The translations under genes and the position numbers were made by a program. Below, one piece after another: positions 14,787 through 16,457 of a stretch of 16,457 nt of DNA (position 1 is the stretch's first letter; each line of letters opens with the position of its first letter). This stretch comes from Deltaproteobacteria bacterium UBA5799. Lineage in GTDB: Bacteria; Desulfobacterota; GWC2-55-46. Below the pieces are notes generated by a model, which searched no databases, was not told where the DNA came from, and worked only from the letters and a program-made list of their open reading frames with translations. Location of the stretch: assembly GCA_002418185.1 (NCBI GenBank), contig DIDN01000071.1, forward strand, positions 1 to 16,457. Reading direction: 5' to 3'.

Positions 14787-15920
14787 GTGACGGCAACAAA
14801 GGTGATCGCGTGGGACCAGATCAGCCACCCCCGGAAGGCCAAGGCTGTGCCGGGCCCGGCGCCCCGCCCAACCGTCATCCGGGTTGAGCAGGTCAGCAAG
14901 CGTTTCGGGGGCGGCTCTGTGATGGCAGTCGACGGGGTCTCCTTTTCTATCGAGAAGGGGGCGATCCTGGCCCTGCTCGGACCCAGCGGCTGCGGCAAGA
15001 CGACGACCCTCCGGCTGATCGCCGGGTTCGAGGCGCCCGACGGCGGGTGGATCGAGATCGGCGGTCGAACGGTCGCCCAGGACGGTCTCTTTTTGCCGCC
15101 GGAGCAGCGGGGTGTGGGCATGGTGTTCCAAAGCTATGCGCTCTTCCCGCACCTCACCGTCCTGGAGAACGTCGCATTTGGCCTGCGCCAGTGGAGTGGG
15201 GAGCGACAACAAAACCGGATCGCGGAGGCGCTCGATCTTGTTGGTCTCTCGAAGCTTGACGGGCGCTATCCCCACGAACTGTCCGGCGGGCAACAACAAC
15301 GCGTTGCGCTGGCCCGCGCGCTGGCCCCCAGCCCGCAGGTCGTCTTGTTGGACGAGCCGTTCAGCAACCTGGATGCCGACATGCGGGCGCAGATGCGGGA
15401 AGATGTCCGCTCCATTCTCCGCCAGGCCGGAACTACGGCGATTTTCGTGACCCATGACCAGGAGGAGGCATTTGTCATCGCCGATCAGGTCGGGGTATTG
15501 AACCACGGCCGCCTGGAGCAGCTTGATCGTCCCGAGGCGATCTACCACACTCCGGCCAGCCGTTTTGTCGCCCGGTTTGTCGGCTCTGCCGATTTTATTC
15601 CCGGCCTTGTTCAAGGCGAGAGAATCACCACCGAGCTGGGTGTATTGCCGAACCAGCGAGGACTTGCAGGAGGACAGGCGGTAGAGGTAATGATCCGACC
15701 GGATGATATTGATCTGATCCCAGATCAGGCGAGCAAGGCGACCGTGCTTACCAGGCAGTTCCGTGGCGCCGACAACCTGTACTGTGTACGCCTGCCGTCC
15801 GGCCAGAAGATCCACAGCAGCCAGGATTCCACGAGGATCATTGAGCCGGGGACGTTAGTCGTCGTCAGGGCTAACCCTACGCATGTCGTCTGTTTCGACA
15901 TCAATGGGGTAGCGCAGTGA
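14787..15920 (+). CDS. Fbp-type ABC transporter ATP-binding protein
   Basis: A 377-residue ATPase powering the importer. Counting from GTG 14787: Walker A GPSGCGKT (65-72), Q-loop FQSYALFPHLTV starting near 114, signature LSGGQQQR (165-172), Walker B VVLLDEP (185-191), and H-loop VTHDQEEA with H223. A C-terminal TOBE-type domain (about 270-377) includes EVMIRPDDIDL, as in FbpC/PotA-like subunits. GTG 14787 is preferred because AGGAG (14774-14778) lies 8 bases upstream. ATG 14748 would add 13 residues without a clear site. Even so, about 30 Pro-rich residues precede the ABC core. Last gene of the importer operon. Confidence 0.9.
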   Translation: MTATKVIAWDQISHPRKAKAVPGPAPRPTVIRVEQVSKRFGGGSVMAVDGVSFSIEKGAILALLGPSGCGKTTTLRLIAGFEAPDGGWIEIGGRTVAQDGLFLPPEQRGVGMVFQSYALFPHLTVLENVAFGLRQWSGERQQNRIAEALDLVGLSKLDGRYPHELSGGQQQRVALARALAPSPQVVLLDEPFSNLDADMRAQMREDVRSILRQAGTTAIFVTHDQEEAFVIADQVGVLNHGRLEQLDRPEAIYHTPASRFVARFVGSADFIPGLVQGERITTELGVLPNQRGLAGGQAVEVMIRPDDIDLIPDQASKATVLTRQFRGADNLYCVRLPSGQKIHSSQDSTRIIEPGTLVVVRANPTHVVCFDINGVAQ

Positions 15921-15938
15921 ATGAGGCGGGCTGATTAC

Positions 15939-15952
15939 TGAAGGCTGAACGC
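15939..15952. repeat. short heptamer repeat
   Basis: TGAAGGC is followed directly by TGAACGC, differing at one base, and then by a weaker third copy, TAAGAAG. It begins 19 bases after the ATPase stop. Two copies only, so possibly chance. Confidence 0.3.
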
Positions 15953-15953
15953 T

Positions 15954-16011
15954 AAGAAGAAAAAGGCGACCCCACCGCTCCCTGCTTGCCGGCCGGCGCG
16001 GTGGAGCCGCC
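15954..16011 (-). terminator. possible intrinsic terminator on the minus strand
   Basis: An imperfect stem pairs CCACCGC (15972-15978) with GCGGTGG (15998-16004), extended by GGCG (15965-15968) with CGCC (16008-16011) across a 3-base internal loop. The apical loop contains the palindrome GCCGGCCGGC (15988-15997). On the minus strand the stem is followed by TTTTTCTTCTT. No minus-strand gene is visible feeding it. It may block antisense transcription or end a small RNA; on the + strand it could still act as a structured end for the importer mRNA. Confidence 0.45.
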
Positions 16012-16085
16012 TGCTGCCTCGGAGGGCCATGTTGTCGATTGACCTATGCGGTCTTTTTGCTTCTGGCCTTCCCGGCTTTTTAATT

Positions 16086-16143
16086 CTAGCAACCTCCCCG
16101 GAGGAAGTCTAGTGCCGTTCCAAGGCGACAGCGAAGTGGAGGT
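16086..16143 (+). promoter_or_regulatory. leader able to hide the ribosome-binding site
   Basis: ACCTCC at 16092-16097 can pair with GGAGG at 16100-16104 in a local hairpin, flanked by CTAG (16086-16089) and CTAG (16109-16112). Alternatively it can pair with the Shine-Dalgarno GGAGGT at 16138-16143 of the next gene. The two pairings exclude each other, as in a translational on/off switch. No known riboswitch class is recognised. Confidence 0.3.
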
Positions 16144-16149
16144 ATGGGC

Positions 16150-16457
16150 ATGCCATTGAGGGAGATGAGCATTCAAGGGCTTCACCGATGCCGAAAGAGG
16201 TGCAAGACAGCTCTGGTCTTGGATTCCTCAGCCGGATGGAAACTGTGGATCGCCTTGACCCGCGAGGAGACGCACCGCATTGCGAGCGAACTTCGGATCG
16301 AAAGCAATCACCCTGCGTGTCGGTGTTATACGAATTCGCTCTATGCGCTGATCGAGGGTCTACTCTCACCCGGCGGCATCTGGATCACCTCGGTCATTCT
16401 GGACGCCGCGGGAGACGACATGGTTGTAGCAACCGTCAAGATGCGGGCCGGCGTCAA
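16150..16457 (+). CDS. unrecognised protein, possibly DUF151-like, 5' part
   Basis: An open frame of 102 codons runs off the window end. ATG 16150 has GGAGG (16138-16142) with a 7-base gap. ATG 16144 is in frame but too close to that site, and ATG 16165 is also possible. Codon use resembles the fbp genes. The layout is a Cys/Arg-rich start, then ALVLDSSAGWKLWIALTREE, an alpha-helical stretch, NSLYALIEGLL, and ITSVILDAAGDDMVVATVKM. It resembles DUF151 bifunctional-nuclease proteins (hydrophobic strand, then W-I-x-L-x-x-E-E, a central L-x-x-L helix, and a V-I-x-x-x-x-D-x-x-x-A strand), but the typical R-P-L-T-H segment is absent (NHPACRCYTNSL instead). The family is uncertain; the gene is likely real. 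Confidence 0.5.
   Translation, partial: MPLREMSIQGLHRCRKRCKTALVLDSSAGWKLWIALTREETHRIASELRIESNHPACRCYTNSLYALIEGLLSPGGIWITSVILDAAGDDMVVATVKMRAGV

Noticed and set aside
1..16457. CRISPR array, insertion sequence or toxin-antitoxin module
   Set aside because: No regularly spaced direct repeats, transposase motifs or small paired toxin/antitoxin frames were found.

Overview
The window has two parts that differ sharply in codon use. Positions 1 to about 11,060 read as a GC-rich, Gram-negative-type bacterial chromosome that strongly prefers AGG for Arg and ATA for Ile. The gene content and codon style resemble deltaproteobacterial or Desulfobacterota lineages, but this is only a tentative placement from sequence feel. 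From about 11,060 to the end, Arg is mostly CGC/CGG/CGT/CGA, Ile is mostly ATC/ATT, and TTG, CAT, TGT and GGT become common. The break falls inside the 3' third of a Fur-family gene.

Left part. It opens with the 3' end of a DUF1015-family gene, followed by a TrmN6-like tRNA methyltransferase on the + strand. Two minus-strand genes follow: a DciA/DUF721 protein and, upstream of it in transcription, a small membrane protein. A divergent intergenic region with a good sigma70-type promoter leads into a classic translation and protein-targeting operon: ffh, rpsP, khpA, rimM, trmD, rplS. It closes with a strong intrinsic terminator. Next come rnhB and yraN, which overlap by ATGA, then a 364-bp non-coding stretch, a large UPF0182 membrane protein and a CysQ-like phosphatase.

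Middle. Between cysQ and the Fur-family gene lies a near-consensus Fur box, then tRNA-Gly(GCC) with encoded CCA, then the Fur-family gene. The N-terminal two thirds of that gene match the left part in codon use. The last ~50 codons match the right part.

Right part. A diiron protein with all six alternative-oxidase-type iron ligands is followed by a complete Fbp-type ABC importer: periplasmic binding protein, fused double permease and ATPase. This looks like an iron-linked cassette, in which iron supply and an iron-dependent, possibly quinol-oxidising enzyme are encoded behind a Fur gene. A 229-bp structured intergenic region follows, and then the 5' part of an unrecognised gene, perhaps DUF151-like, that runs off the end.

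The main open question is whether the two parts are truly adjacent (horizontal transfer with recombination inside fur) or joined by a metagenome assembly error at the conserved fur metal-site sequence.
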